A stretch of 42,697 nucleotides of DNA from an uncultured Eubacteriales bacterium (GCA_900546295.1 URCK01000008.1:1-42697); one strand, 5' to 3'. Counted from the stretch's first letter, positions 23,513 through 31,234 are shown. The notes: a model not told the origin generated them from the sequence alone. Numbers and translations: made by a program.

Positions 23513-24775
23513 TCAGCGCGCCGTGCGCTCCACCGCGCGCAGCGCGATCGCGCCGCCGCGCCCTCTTCCCGCGATCGACATGGCAAAATACCGCATCTCG
23601 TCCATCGCGTGATCTTTTTCCTTTCTCGGCCTGTCGTGCCCCGCACCGCCGTCCTCCCAGCAGTACTGCGCGATCTCTTTGAGGCTGTTTTCGCACCCCT
23701 CGCAGATCACGATCTTCCCCCGCTTCAAGAGGTCCGCCGTCACCCTCAGCCCGTCGGCCACGTTGTTGTCCGCGCGGCTCACAGGAAAGCCCGCGCGCCT
23801 CACCGCCTCGATAAAGCTCGCCGCCGACGGGTCAACGATGACCTTCTCCACCGTCTCTCCCTCGGTAAAGCGCCTGAGATCTTCGAGATACTCCGCGTCC
23901 GTCTTCTGCCTGCCCTCCTTCCGCGCGTCGTAGTAGTATTCCTTCACGCGGTACCACACGCCGCCCCTCAGCGCCCACAGTCCAAAGCTCATCGGGTTCA
24001 CCGTCCCGTAGTCAACGGATACCCGCACCCTCTCCCACGGCTTTTCCGGCACACCCGCGCAATACTCCTCGGGCGTAAAAAAGTCGTAGATGAGTCCCTT
24101 CGCCGCCGTCCACTCGCCCAGTACAAAGCGGCGGTAAAAGGTACCGCTGTACGCCTTTTCGTACCGTGCGCGGATGCGCGGCGAGAGCGAGGGGTTGTCC
24201 TCCATCGTAAAGTGCAGGTAGAGCGCCCCGCGCTCCTCCGCGCGCAGGATCCACTCGCGGTAAAACCAATGCTGCGGCCCCTCGGGGTTGCAGTTGAACC
24301 ACAGCCTGCTGCCCGATACGCTGCATCGCGCGCTCGCCTGCTCCACGAAAGAGCGCGGCATCAGCGCCGCCTCGTCGAAGAGTACGCCCGCGAGCGTGAT
24401 GCCCTGAATGAGCGCCGCGCTCCCCTCGTCGTGCCCGCCGAAGAGATAAAAGCGGTTCTCCCGCCCGCCGCAGCGCACGATCAGCAAGTTTTCGCTGCGC
24501 TTTTCCTCGCAGCGGAACCCAAGACCGCCAAGCCACGGCAAGATCTCATGCAGCACGTTGCGCCGCAGCGACACGATCGTCTTCCCGCACAGGGCGAATT
24601 GCCGCTCGTCGAAGCGCTTCATCGCCCACAGAAAAAAACCAATGCCCATCGAGAGCGTCTTCCCGCTTCGCACCGCCCCGTCGCAGATGATCGCGTCAAA
24701 CTGCCGGTACTTCGGGTTCGCCCACCAGGTCATCGCCTCTTTCTGCTTGGCGGAAAACTTCTTTACGCCCGCCAA
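23513..24775 (-). CDS. xtmB: Terminase large subunit (PBSX XtmB family)
   Basis: This 420-aa packaging motor starts with TTG at 24775, after an AGGAGAG site. The N-terminal ATPase has Walker A GAVRSGKT (residues 33-40) and Walker B VLFDEA (131-136). The C-terminal RNase-H-like nuclease has the acidic segments VSVDYGTVNP and VIVDPSAASF. It cuts and pumps DNA into the prohead. Both catalytic halves appear intact, so DNA packaging is possible. XtmB-type enzymes usually package by headful. Confidence 0.95.
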   Translation of the reverse strand: MAGVKKFSAKQKEAMTWWANPKYRQFDAIICDGAVRSGKTLSMGIGFFLWAMKRFDERQFALCGKTIVSLRRNVLHEILPWLGGLGFRCEEKRSENLLIVRCGGRENRFYLFGGHDEGSAALIQGITLAGVLFDEAALMPRSFVEQASARCSVSGSRLWFNCNPEGPQHWFYREWILRAEERGALYLHFTMEDNPSLSPRIRARYEKAYSGTFYRRFVLGEWTAAKGLIYDFFTPEEYCAGVPEKPWERVRVSVDYGTVNPMSFGLWALRGGVWYRVKEYYYDARKEGRQKTDAEYLEDLRRFTEGETVEKVIVDPSAASFIEAVRRAGFPVSRADNNVADGLRVTADLLKRGKIVICEGCENSLKEIAQYCWEDGGAGHDRPRKEKDHAMDEMRYFAMSIAGRGRGGAIALRAVERTAR

Positions 24776-25077
24776 TCGTCTCTCTCCTCTCCCGCCTGCT
24801 CCAGCGCCTGCAAGAATTCCTCCGTCTCGTCCTCGCCGCCGCTGCCGAGCATCTCGTAGAGCACGCCGAGCGCCTTCACGCGGTCGACGAATTTCACCTC
24901 CACCGCTCCGTTCGCCCCCCGCTTGATCTCCGACACCGCCGAAAGGTCCATGCGCTGCACCCGCTGCGGCGTCACCTTCTCAAGGTACATCAGCTCCACG
25001 CCGTGGTTCGCCTTGCCGAAGGCGATCTTTCCGAGCGCCGCGATCACATCCTCGCGCCGAAGCTCCTTTTTCGCCAT
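24763..25077 (-). CDS. Terminase small subunit-like protein (XtmA position)
   Basis: This 104-aa protein is first in the phage cluster and overlaps the large terminase gene by 13 bases. It has a short N-terminal helical segment (ELRREDVIAALGKIAF), then a stretch VSEIKRGANGAVEVKFVDRVKALGVLYEML that resembles the C-terminal part of small terminase subunits, and an acidic tail. It is shorter than PBSX XtmA and lacks an obvious N-terminal helix-turn-helix, so DNA-site recognition may be reduced. That would fit non-specific packaging (inference). Confidence 0.75.
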   Translation of the reverse strand: MAKKELRREDVIAALGKIAFGKANHGVELMYLEKVTPQRVQRMDLSAVSEIKRGANGAVEVKFVDRVKALGVLYEMLGSGGEDETEEFLQALEQAGEERDDWRA

Positions 25078-25167
25078 CGTATCCCCCCATTCGCATTTCT
25101 CTTTTCACTTCCACCCCGCGCGCCCCGCTTTGTTGCACGTTCCGGTGCACGCCGTCTCGTTTTCGGG

Positions 25168-25214
25168 CAAAAAAATAGGGGCGGACCGCTTTTTCAGGCG
25201 GTCCGTCCCTATTT
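25168..25214. terminator. Terminator between the HAD phosphatase gene and the phage cluster
   Basis: AAATAGGG and CGGACCGC pair with GCGGTCCG and CCCTATTT (one mismatch between the two stem halves), with a run of seven T on the minus-strand side. It lies just past the phosphatase stop and separates that gene from the phage cluster. In the 90 bases from here to the first phage gene I see no sigma-A promoter. Confidence 0.9.
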
Positions 25215-25227
25215 CGTCTTGATTCTC

Positions 25228-25884
25228 TTATTCTTCGAGCAGCAGTCGCGTGAGCGCCGGCGCATCGTCCGCGATGACCGTCGCGCCCGCCGCGGTGATC
25301 GTCTCGCGCGAGCGGAAGCCCCAGCTCACCGCGATGACCGGCAGCCCGGCGTTCAGCCCCGTCTGCACGTCCACCTCGGAATCTCCGATAAACACCGCGC
25401 CCTCGCGCGTTTCGCCAAGCGCCTTGAGCGCATCGTCCACCAGGTCAGGATACGGCTTGCAGCGCACGCCCTCCTTCGCGCCGACGGCATAGTCCATCCG
25501 GCCGCCGAAATACTCCTCGCTCAGCTTTTTCACCGCCGCGTCCGGCTTGTTCGACACCACCGCTGTCTTTACGCCGTGCGCTTTCAGCGCGCCCAGCATG
25601 TCCAGCAGCCCGTCGTAGACCTTCGTTTTGATCCGGCAATGCTCCTGATAGTACGCGCGATACGCCGTCAGCGCCTTCGCGATATTCTCCTCGCTCGTTC
25701 CCTCCGGCACAGCGCGGCGGATCTGCATCTCCGCCCCGTTGCCGACAAAGCGGCGCATTTCCTCCAGGCTTCTCTCCGGATAGCCCATCTCGCGCAGCAC
25801 GTGGTTCGTGCTGTCGCGCAGATCCTCGAGCGTGTCGAGCAGCGTACCGTCCATATCAAAAAGGGCTGTCTTATATGCCATCAT
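25228..25884 (-). CDS. gph: HAD-family phosphatase, phosphoglycolate phosphatase-like
   Basis: This 218-aa HAD hydrolase has all four motifs: I, Asp10-x-Asp12 in FDMDGTLLDT; II, Ser111 in VVSNK; III, Lys143 in RCKPYPD; IV, GDSEVD (residues 167-172). An alpha-helical C1 cap lies between motifs I and II. This is the Gph/PpaX subgroup, cytosolic, removing phosphate from 2-phosphoglycolate or similar small phosphoesters; the exact substrate cannot be read from sequence. Starts at 25884 and 25881 are both possible, and the second has better spacing from the AGAGGAA site. Confidence 0.85.
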   Translation of the reverse strand: MMAYKTALFDMDGTLLDTLEDLRDSTNHVLREMGYPERSLEEMRRFVGNGAEMQIRRAVPEGTSEENIAKALTAYRAYYQEHCRIKTKVYDGLLDMLGALKAHGVKTAVVSNKPDAAVKKLSEEYFGGRMDYAVGAKEGVRCKPYPDLVDDALKALGETREGAVFIGDSEVDVQTGLNAGLPVIAVSWGFRSRETITAAGATVIADDAPALTRLLLEE

Positions 25885-25922
25885 TCATTCCTCTTTTCTC
25901 GCTTTTTGCATTTTTCGGCCCT

Positions 25923-25951
25923 ATTATAATTGCCATGCGCACAAAGTTCAA
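25923..25951 (-). promoter_or_regulatory. Promoter of the HAD phosphatase gene
   Basis: TTGAAC (25951..25946) and TATAAT (25928..25923) are 17 bases apart on the minus strand. The start would be near 25916, about 32 bases from the ATG. It is divergent to the uridine phosphorylase promoter. Confidence 0.82.
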
Positions 25952-25985
25952 GGCCATATTCTCTCATATCTTTACTTCTGTACCA

Positions 25986-26014
25986 TTGCACAGCTCTTTT
26001 TCATCTGATATAAT
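25986..26014 (+). promoter_or_regulatory. Promoter of the uridine phosphorylase operon
   Basis: TTGCAC (25986-25991) and TATAAT (26009-26014) are exactly 17 bases apart. The predicted start near 26020 falls inside the perfect palindrome that follows. The only later promoter I see before rpe is that of rpe itself, so this one probably serves udp, the racemase, thyA and perhaps folA. Confidence 0.87.
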
Positions 26015-26036
26015 TTTTCTATCAATTGATAGAAAA
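26015..26036 (+). promoter_or_regulatory. Perfect 22-bp palindromic operator at the transcription start
   Basis: The half-site TTTTCTATCAA is followed with no spacer by its exact reverse complement, ending just before the AAGGAG ribosome binding site. It begins directly after the -10 box and so covers the transcription start, a classic place for a repressor. The RNA could also fold as a hairpin over the leader. No regulator gene is adjacent, so the repressor is unknown. Confidence 0.72.
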
Positions 26037-26050
26037 GGAGCGCTTTCATC

Positions 26051-26881
26051 ATGCACGAACTGGAACGACTCTATCATATTCACTGCGCCCAGGGCGAAGT
26101 CGGCCGCTATGTCATCATGCCCGGCGACCCCGGCCGCTGTTCCTCCATCGCCGCTCTTTTCGACGATGCCCACCTCGTCGCGCAAAACCGCGAATACACC
26201 ACCTATACCGGCACCCTCCTCGGGGAAAAGGTCTCCGTCTGCTCCACCGGCATCGGCGGCCCCTCCGCCGCCATCGCCATGGAAGAGCTGCACCAGCTCG
26301 GCGCGGATACCTTCATCCGCACCGGCACCTGCGGCGGCATCGACCTCTCCGTCAAGTCCGGCGATATTGTCGTCGCCACCGGCGCCATCCGCTTTGAGCA
26401 CACCTCGCGCGAGTATGCGCCCATCGAGTTCCCTTCCGTTGCCGACTTTGACATCACCCTCGCCCTGCGCGAGGCCTCTCTCGCCCTCGGCTACCCGACG
26501 CACACCGGCGTTGTCCAGTGCAAGGACAGCTTCTACGGCCAGCACAGCCCCGAAAAGAGCCCTGTCTACTACGAGCTCCTTCAAAAGTGGGAGAGCTGGA
26601 AGCGCCTCGGCGTCAAGGCGAGCGAGATGGAGTCCGCCGCGATGTTCGTCGTCGCCGCCGCGCTCGGCTGCCGCTGCGGTTCCTGCTTCCATGTTGTCTG
26701 GAATCAGGAGCGCGAGAAGGCCGGCCTCGACCAGGACATGAGCGAAGACACCTCCGCTTCCGTCAAGGTCGCCGTTGAAGGCCTCAAGCGCATCATCCTG
26801 CGCGACCGCGAGCTTGCCGCCCTGCCCGAAAACGCGCAGAAGCTGCTCGAAAAGAAGGAAAAGGGGCTGCTCCATGAGTAA
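26051..26881 (+). CDS. udp: Uridine phosphorylase-type nucleoside phosphorylase
   Basis: This 276-aa protein is of the PNP/UDP family (NP-I), which splits uridine and phosphate to uracil and ribose-1-phosphate. Phosphate-site elements are GDPGR (25-29) and Arg90 followed by TGTCGG (91-96). The nucleoside site includes the EMES motif (192-195), whose Glu binds ribose. The C-terminal helix is longer than in E. coli Udp. AAGGAG lies 10 bases before the ATG. It overlaps the racemase gene by 8 bases, so both are made together. Confidence 0.88.
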   Translation: MHELERLYHIHCAQGEVGRYVIMPGDPGRCSSIAALFDDAHLVAQNREYTTYTGTLLGEKVSVCSTGIGGPSAAIAMEELHQLGADTFIRTGTCGGIDLSVKSGDIVVATGAIRFEHTSREYAPIEFPSVADFDITLALREASLALGYPTHTGVVQCKDSFYGQHSPEKSPVYYELLQKWESWKRLGVKASEMESAAMFVVAAALGCRCGSCFHVVWNQEREKAGLDQDMSEDTSASVKVAVEGLKRIILRDRELAALPENAQKLLEKKEKGLLHE

Positions 26882-27578
26882 GAAAAAAGTCATCGGGATC
26901 CTCGGCGGCATGGGCCCTCTCGCCACCGCCGACCTCTTCCGCAAGATCACCGAGCACACTGCCGCCTCCTGCGATCAGGACCACCCCCGCGTGTGCATCG
27001 ACTCCAACACAAACATTGCCGACCGCACCGCCGCGCTCCTGCACGGCGGCGCGGACCCCGTGCCCGAAATGGTCAAGAGCGCCCAGCGCCTTGCCTCCAT
27101 CGGCGCGGAGCTTCTCATCATGCCCTGCAACACCGCCCACAACTTTTATGATGCCGTCGCCGCGAGCGTTTCCATCCCCGTTCTCCACATGATCGCCATC
27201 ACGCGCGATGCGCTCAAAGCCCGCGGCGTCAAGTGCGCCGGCCTTCTTGCGACCGACGGCACCGTGCAGACCGGCATCTACCAGCGCACCTTCGAGGGCA
27301 GCGGCATTGAGCTTCTCGTCCCCGAAAACGCCGCCGATCAGGCCGCCGTCATGGACATCATCTACAACGGCGTCAAGGCGGGCGACCTTGCGCACGACGC
27401 GGCCGCGTTCCGCGCGGCCTGCGAGCATCTGCTCGCGCGCGGAGCGGAGGTGCTTATCCTCGGCTGCACGGAGCTGCCCCCCGCGTTCGACATTTACCAC
27501 CTCGACTATCCCAACGTCGACCCCACGCTCGAGCTGGCGCTTGCCGCCATCCGCGCCGCGGGCTGCGAAACGAAGTAA
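26874..27578 (+). CDS. Aspartate/glutamate racemase family protein
   Basis: I choose the ATG at 26874 (234 aa, MSKKKVIGILGGMGP), which overlaps the udp stop by 8 bases. It is a cofactor-independent racemase of the Asp/Glu superfamily (RacD/YgeA branch) with both catalytic cysteines, Cys85 in MPCNTAH and Cys198 in LGCTELP, plus the N-terminal GILGGMGPLATADLF signature. Such enzymes invert L- to D-aspartate or glutamate. With both cysteines present, a broad amino-acid racemase activity is likely. The exact amino acid is not determined. Confidence 0.88.
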   Translation: MSKKKVIGILGGMGPLATADLFRKITEHTAASCDQDHPRVCIDSNTNIADRTAALLHGGADPVPEMVKSAQRLASIGAELLIMPCNTAHNFYDAVAASVSIPVLHMIAITRDALKARGVKCAGLLATDGTVQTGIYQRTFEGSGIELLVPENAADQAAVMDIIYNGVKAGDLAHDAAAFRAACEHLLARGAEVLILGCTELPPAFDIYHLDYPNVDPTLELALAAIRAAGCETK

Positions 27579-27588
27579 GGAGGCTCCC

Positions 27589-28419
27589 ATGAGCTACGCC
27601 GATCAGGTCTTCCGCGCCAACTGTCTCGACATTCTGCAAAGCGGCGTGCGCGACGATGACCTCACCGTTCGTCCTCACTGGGCCGACGGCGCCCCCGCCC
27701 ACACGATCAAAAAGTTCGGTCTTGTCAACCGCTACGATCTGCAAAAGGAATTTCCCATTCTCACGCTCCGCCGCACCTATCTCAAAAGCGCGGTGGACGA
27801 GCTTCTCTGGATCTGGCAGAAGAAGTCGAACAACGTCCATGACCTTTCCTCCCACATCTGGGATTCCTGGGCGGATGAAACAGGCTCCATCGGCAAAGCC
27901 TACGGCTACCAGCTCGGCGTGAAGCACCAGTACAAGGAGGGCCTGTTCGACCAGGTCGACCGCGTGCTCTATGACCTCAAGCACAACCCCGCCTCGCGCC
28001 GCATCCTGACAAATCTCTACAACTTTGAGGACCTGCACGAGATGCACCTCTACCCCTGCGCCTATTCCATGACCTTCAACGTATCGAATGGCACGCTCAA
28101 CGCCATTTTGAACCAGCGCAGTCAGGATATGCTCGCCGCCAACAACTGGAATGTCTGCCAGTATGCAGTGCTCGTGCACATGCTCGCGCAGGTCTCCGGT
28201 CTCAGGGCGGGCGAGCTTGTCCACGTCATTGCCGACGCGCACATTTACGACCGCCACATCCCCATCATCGAGCAAATGCTCGCAGAGCCCGAGCATCCCG
28301 CGCCCACCTTCCGTCTCGACCCCGCCGTCACGGATTTTTACGCCTTCACGCCCGACAGCGTCCATCTCGAGGGTTACGAATACAGTCCCTTTGAAGAAAC
28401 GATCCCCATCGCCATCTGA
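27589..28419 (+). CDS. thyA: Thymidylate synthase
   Basis: This 276-aa enzyme methylates dUMP to dTMP using methylenetetrahydrofolate. The catalytic cysteine is Cys157 in HLYPCAYSM. Other conserved elements are RRTYLKSAVDELLWIWQKKSN at the N-terminus, NQRSQDML and DAHIYDRHI. I choose the ATG at 27589, which follows an AAGGAGG site and lies 11 bases after the racemase stop. A much longer open frame extends upstream but overlaps the racemase. Partnered with the dihydrofolate reductase downstream. Confidence 0.95.
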   Translation: MSYADQVFRANCLDILQSGVRDDDLTVRPHWADGAPAHTIKKFGLVNRYDLQKEFPILTLRRTYLKSAVDELLWIWQKKSNNVHDLSSHIWDSWADETGSIGKAYGYQLGVKHQYKEGLFDQVDRVLYDLKHNPASRRILTNLYNFEDLHEMHLYPCAYSMTFNVSNGTLNAILNQRSQDMLAANNWNVCQYAVLVHMLAQVSGLRAGELVHVIADAHIYDRHIPIIEQMLAEPEHPAPTFRLDPAVTDFYAFTPDSVHLEGYEYSPFEETIPIAI

Positions 28420-28470
28420 CGCATCCCTGCCGGACAAAAAACACTTTAGAAAGTCTGGAGCATCACAAAT

Positions 28471-28944
28471 ATGACTGCAATCGTCTGCGTTTCCCAAAAC
28501 TGGGGCATCGGCCGCGAAGGTGCGCTGCTGTTCCACATCTCTGCCGATCTCAAGCGCTTCAAGTCGCTCACCGTCGGCAGGACCGTCATCCTCGGGCGCA
28601 AAACGCTCGACACCTTCCCCGGCGGCAAGCCCCTCAAGGACCGCCGCAACATCGTTCTCACCCGCCGCGAGCGCAGCATCCCCGGCGCGGAGATCGTCCA
28701 CTCCTTTGACGAGGCCATCGCCCTCGGCGGGGACGACGCTCTCGTCATCGGCGGCGCAAGCGTCTACATGGCGCTGCTCGACCGCTGCGAGCGCGTCTGC
28801 GTCACCAAGGTATACGCCTCGGCGGACGCTGACAGCTTCTTTCCCTGCCTCGACAGCAGCCCCGACTGGCGCATCGAGCACGAGAGCGAGATGCTCGAGG
28901 AAAACGGTCTCAAGTTCCAGTTCGTCGACTACGTCCGCAATTGA
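28471..28944 (+). CDS. folA: Dihydrofolate reductase
   Basis: This 157-aa enzyme regenerates tetrahydrofolate from the dihydrofolate made by ThyA. Family segments are VSQNWGIGREGALLFHISADLKRFK, TVILGRKTLDTFPGGKPL and the NADPH-binding VIGGASVYMALL. The usual active-site Asp/Glu of the first helix region is Asp26 in ISADLKRF. It lies 51 bases after thyA and ends before a terminator, closing a thyA-folA pair that is common in Bacillota. Confidence 0.95.
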   Translation: MTAIVCVSQNWGIGREGALLFHISADLKRFKSLTVGRTVILGRKTLDTFPGGKPLKDRRNIVLTRRERSIPGAEIVHSFDEAIALGGDDALVIGGASVYMALLDRCERVCVTKVYASADADSFFPCLDSSPDWRIEHESEMLEENGLKFQFVDYVRN

Positions 28945-28957
28945 ATCACGAACGCGC

Positions 28958-28986
28958 AAAAGAGGGGCCCTGCCCCTCTTTTTTGC
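28958..28986 (+). terminator. Terminator after folA
   Basis: AAAAGAGGGG pairs with CCCCTCTTTT around a CCCTG loop, with a further T run. It ends the udp-racemase-thyA-folA transcript. The next promoter begins inside its tail. Confidence 0.9.
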
Positions 28987-28987
28987 A

Positions 28988-29016
28988 TTGCTTTTGTGCC
29001 CCGCCTTTGCTACAAT
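28988..29016 (+). promoter_or_regulatory. Promoter of rpe-recR
   Basis: TTGCTT (28988-28993) and TACAAT (29011-29016) are 17 bases apart. AGGAGG follows at about 29038 and the rpe ATG at 29053. Confidence 0.75.
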
Positions 29017-29052
29017 AAGGTTTAAGAATTTTTCCGCAGGAGGGTCATTTCC

Positions 29053-29700
29053 ATGTCAGTCAAGATCGCACCGTCCATTCTCTCCGCCGACTTTTCCGAG
29101 CTCGGTGCCGGCGTTGAAGCCATTTCCACCGCCGATTATGTCCATTTCGACGTAATGGACGGCTGCTTCGTCCCCAATATCAGCATCGGCATCCCCGTGC
29201 TTCAGTCCATCCGCAAGCGCACGGCGCTGCCCATCGACGTACACCTGATGATCGTACAGCCCGAGCGCTATGTCGATCAGTTCTGCGACGCGGGCGCGGA
29301 CCTCGTCACCTGCCATGTCGAGGCCGACACCCCCGAAAAGATCTCCCTCGCGCTCGATAAGATCCACGCCAAGGGCAAGAAGGCCGGCGTCGTCTTAAAG
29401 CCCAACACGCGCGCCGAGGCGGTGCTGCCCTTCCTCGACAAGTGTGACATCGTGCTCGTGATGACCGTCGAGCCGGGCTTCGGCGGACAGAAGTTCATGG
29501 CCGACATGATGCCCAAGGTCGCCGCCATCCGCCGCTACATCGATGAGCGGAACCTTGACTGCGAGCTTGAGGTCGACGGCGGTGTGGACGCTGTGACGTG
29601 CAAGACCTGCATCGAGGCGGGTGCAAATGTCCTCGTCGCCGGCTCCGCCGTCTACAAGGCCGCCGACATTCCCGCCAAGATCAAAGAGCTGAGAGGGTAA
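29053..29700 (+). CDS. rpe: Ribulose-phosphate 3-epimerase
   Basis: This 215-aa TIM-barrel enzyme of the pentose phosphate pathway interconverts ribulose-5-phosphate and xylulose-5-phosphate. Conserved parts are APSILSADF, the metal-binding FDVMDGCFVPN, PIDVHLMI, MTVEPGFGGQKFM and DGGVD near the C-terminus, which carry the His/Asp metal ligands and catalytic Asp residues. Length is normal. It is followed after 5 bases by recR, an operon of unrelated functions. Confidence 0.97.
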   Translation: MSVKIAPSILSADFSELGAGVEAISTADYVHFDVMDGCFVPNISIGIPVLQSIRKRTALPIDVHLMIVQPERYVDQFCDAGADLVTCHVEADTPEKISLALDKIHAKGKKAGVVLKPNTRAEAVLPFLDKCDIVLVMTVEPGFGGQKFMADMMPKVAAIRRYIDERNLDCELEVDGGVDAVTCKTCIEAGANVLVAGSAVYKAADIPAKIKELRG

Positions 29701-29705
29701 GGCCG

Positions 29706-30305
29706 ATGGAATACTTTCCTGCGGCGCTTGAAAAGCTCGTTGAGCAGTTCGCGCGCCTGCCCGGTATCGGCAGCAAGAGCGCCCAGCGCCTCGCCTTTTT
29801 CGTGCTGAGCCTGCCCGAGGACGAGGCCAAAGCCTTCGCTGACGCCATCGTCGACGCCAAGCGCACCGTCACCTTCTGCCCCGTCTGCCGCAATTTGACC
29901 GACGGCGGGCTATGTCCCATCTGCTCGTCCGCAAAGCGCGATGAGCACCTCATCTGCGTCGTCGCTGACCCGCGCGACGTGGTCGCCATCGAGCGTGCGC
30001 GCGAGTACAACGGCCGCTATCATGTGCTGCACGGCGTCATCTCGCCGATGAACCATGTAGGGCCAGACGATCTTGAGATCAAGTCTCTTCTCGACCGTGT
30101 GGCACAGGGCGGCGTCGAAGAGGTCATCATGGCGACGAACCCCGACACCGAGGGCGAGGCGACGGCGATGTACCTGGCCCGGCTCCTGCGTCCCTTCGGC
30201 GTGCGCGTCACGCGCCTTGCCTACGGCATCCCCGTCGGCGGACACCTTGAATTTGCCGACGACGCCACGCTCATGCGCGCCCTCGAAGGCCGCCGCGATA
30301 TCTGA
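29706..30305 (+). CDS. recR: Recombination mediator RecR
   Basis: This 199-aa protein acts with RecF and RecO to load RecA on gapped DNA. It shows the helix-hairpin-helix (LPGIGSKSAQRLAF), the Cys4 zinc finger (Cys58, 61, 70, 73) and the Toprim domain (VVADPRDVVAIERA ... ATNPDTEGEATAMYLARLL). The ATG at 29706 gives the standard length. It shares the rpe promoter and ends at a terminator. Confidence 0.97.
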   Translation: MEYFPAALEKLVEQFARLPGIGSKSAQRLAFFVLSLPEDEAKAFADAIVDAKRTVTFCPVCRNLTDGGLCPICSSAKRDEHLICVVADPRDVVAIERAREYNGRYHVLHGVISPMNHVGPDDLEIKSLLDRVAQGGVEEVIMATNPDTEGEATAMYLARLLRPFGVRVTRLAYGIPVGGHLEFADDATLMRALEGRRDI

Positions 30306-30315
30306 AAATGCACGC

Positions 30316-30350
30316 AAAAAAGGACGAGTTCAAAAGAACTCGTCCTTTTC
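30316..30350. terminator. Bidirectional terminator between recR and the membrane-protein gene
   Basis: AAAAAGGACGAGTT pairs with AACTCGTCCTTTT around a six-base loop, with A and T tracts on the two sides. It serves the converging recR transcript (plus) and the membrane-protein transcript (minus). Confidence 0.9.
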
Positions 30351-30362
30351 ATTTTGCTTTTC

Positions 30363-31136
30363 TTACATCATTTTGATGGTGTAATACACCGCGAGCAGGA
30401 AGGTCGCCGCAGCAAGCACCCACAGCCCGTAATAGGCAATGCCGGAAGCGAACAGCGCGATCACGATGGCCGCGAGGCACAGGCCCAGCACCGCATAGAT
30501 GAGCTTGTAGTTGCCGCCCTGTGACACGATGCGAAGGCCGCCGAGCTTTTCAAGCTTGCCCTCGTTCTTGCCCGCCTTGCACACGGCGATTGCAAGCGCC
30601 GCGATCACAAGTGCCGCAAAGACGCTGCACCCGATCACAAGAGTGCTCCACGTCTCGCTTCCGCCGCCGCGGTGAACAAGATACATCGCCATCATCGCCG
30701 CCGTCAGCGCAAGTGCCTGGAGCGAAAACTCGCGCGGGTAGAGCAGGAACACAATGCCCAGCAGCATCGCCACTGGCACAAGCACGCACATTGCCTTCGT
30801 TCCCTGCGGATAGATCTTGAGCATCAGCTCAGAGGACATTGCGAAGAAGAACCCCGCGCACAGAAGCCACGGCGCGGCAGGCGCGAAGCGCGTCCACTTT
30901 TTGCGCATGATCCACAGCACAAGCCCCGCGCCGAAAGCTGCGGCGCCGGCGATCCCGAGGACCTTCAAAACGCTCATCATCACAAGGACCTGTCCCACAG
31001 CGCCCTTGACGAAGTAATTGTTTACCATCAGCAGATAAAATTCAGCCACCAGACCGACCGTGAGCAGGATCATCGCGCGGTTGACGTTGCGGTCGCTCTT
31101 GGCCATACGCTCTGCGCGCTTATTGTTATTTGCCAT
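30363..31136 (-). CDS. Multi-pass membrane protein of unknown function
   Basis: This 257-aa protein has about eight predicted transmembrane segments. It has a basic cytoplasmic N-terminus (NNNKRAERMAKSDRNVNRA) and a charged cytosolic loop (KAGKNEGKLEKLGG) before the last two helices. I see no catalytic or transport motif and do not recognise a family. It is monocistronic, with its own promoter and a GGAGG site, and ends at the shared terminator. Confidence 0.8.
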   Translation of the reverse strand: MANNNKRAERMAKSDRNVNRAMILLTVGLVAEFYLLMVNNYFVKGAVGQVLVMMSVLKVLGIAGAAAFGAGLVLWIMRKKWTRFAPAAPWLLCAGFFFAMSSELMLKIYPQGTKAMCVLVPVAMLLGIVFLLYPREFSLQALALTAAMMAMYLVHRGGGSETWSTLVIGCSVFAALVIAALAIAVCKAGKNEGKLEKLGGLRIVSQGGNYKLIYAVLGLCLAAIVIALFASGIAYYGLWVLAAATFLLAVYYTIKMM

Positions 31137-31205
31137 CTATTCGAGCCTCCAAAAAGGTGATCGTTTTGTAAGCGCCCTTTGCGGGCGGAAACACTACAGC
31201 ATAGT

Positions 31206-31234
31206 ATAATAGCAGAAGCGGGCGCATTTGGCAA
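31206..31234 (-). promoter_or_regulatory. Promoter of the 257-aa membrane-protein gene
   Basis: On the minus strand TTGCCA (31234..31229) and TATTAT (31211..31206) are 17 bases apart. A second frame, TATACT (31207..31202), lies at a less usual spacing. It is back-to-back with the dut promoter. Confidence 0.65.

Noticed and set aside
25134..25149. TGCAC-N6-GTGCA inverted repeat as an operator for the phage cluster
   Set aside because: The 5-bp arms are too short to call with confidence in GC-rich DNA and no promoter is nearby. It is mentioned only as a point to check.
10664..25214. Possible att direct repeats flanking the phage cluster
   Set aside because: Only a shared 7-mer (TATTTCG) near the two terminators was found, which is too short to count, and no integrase is present.
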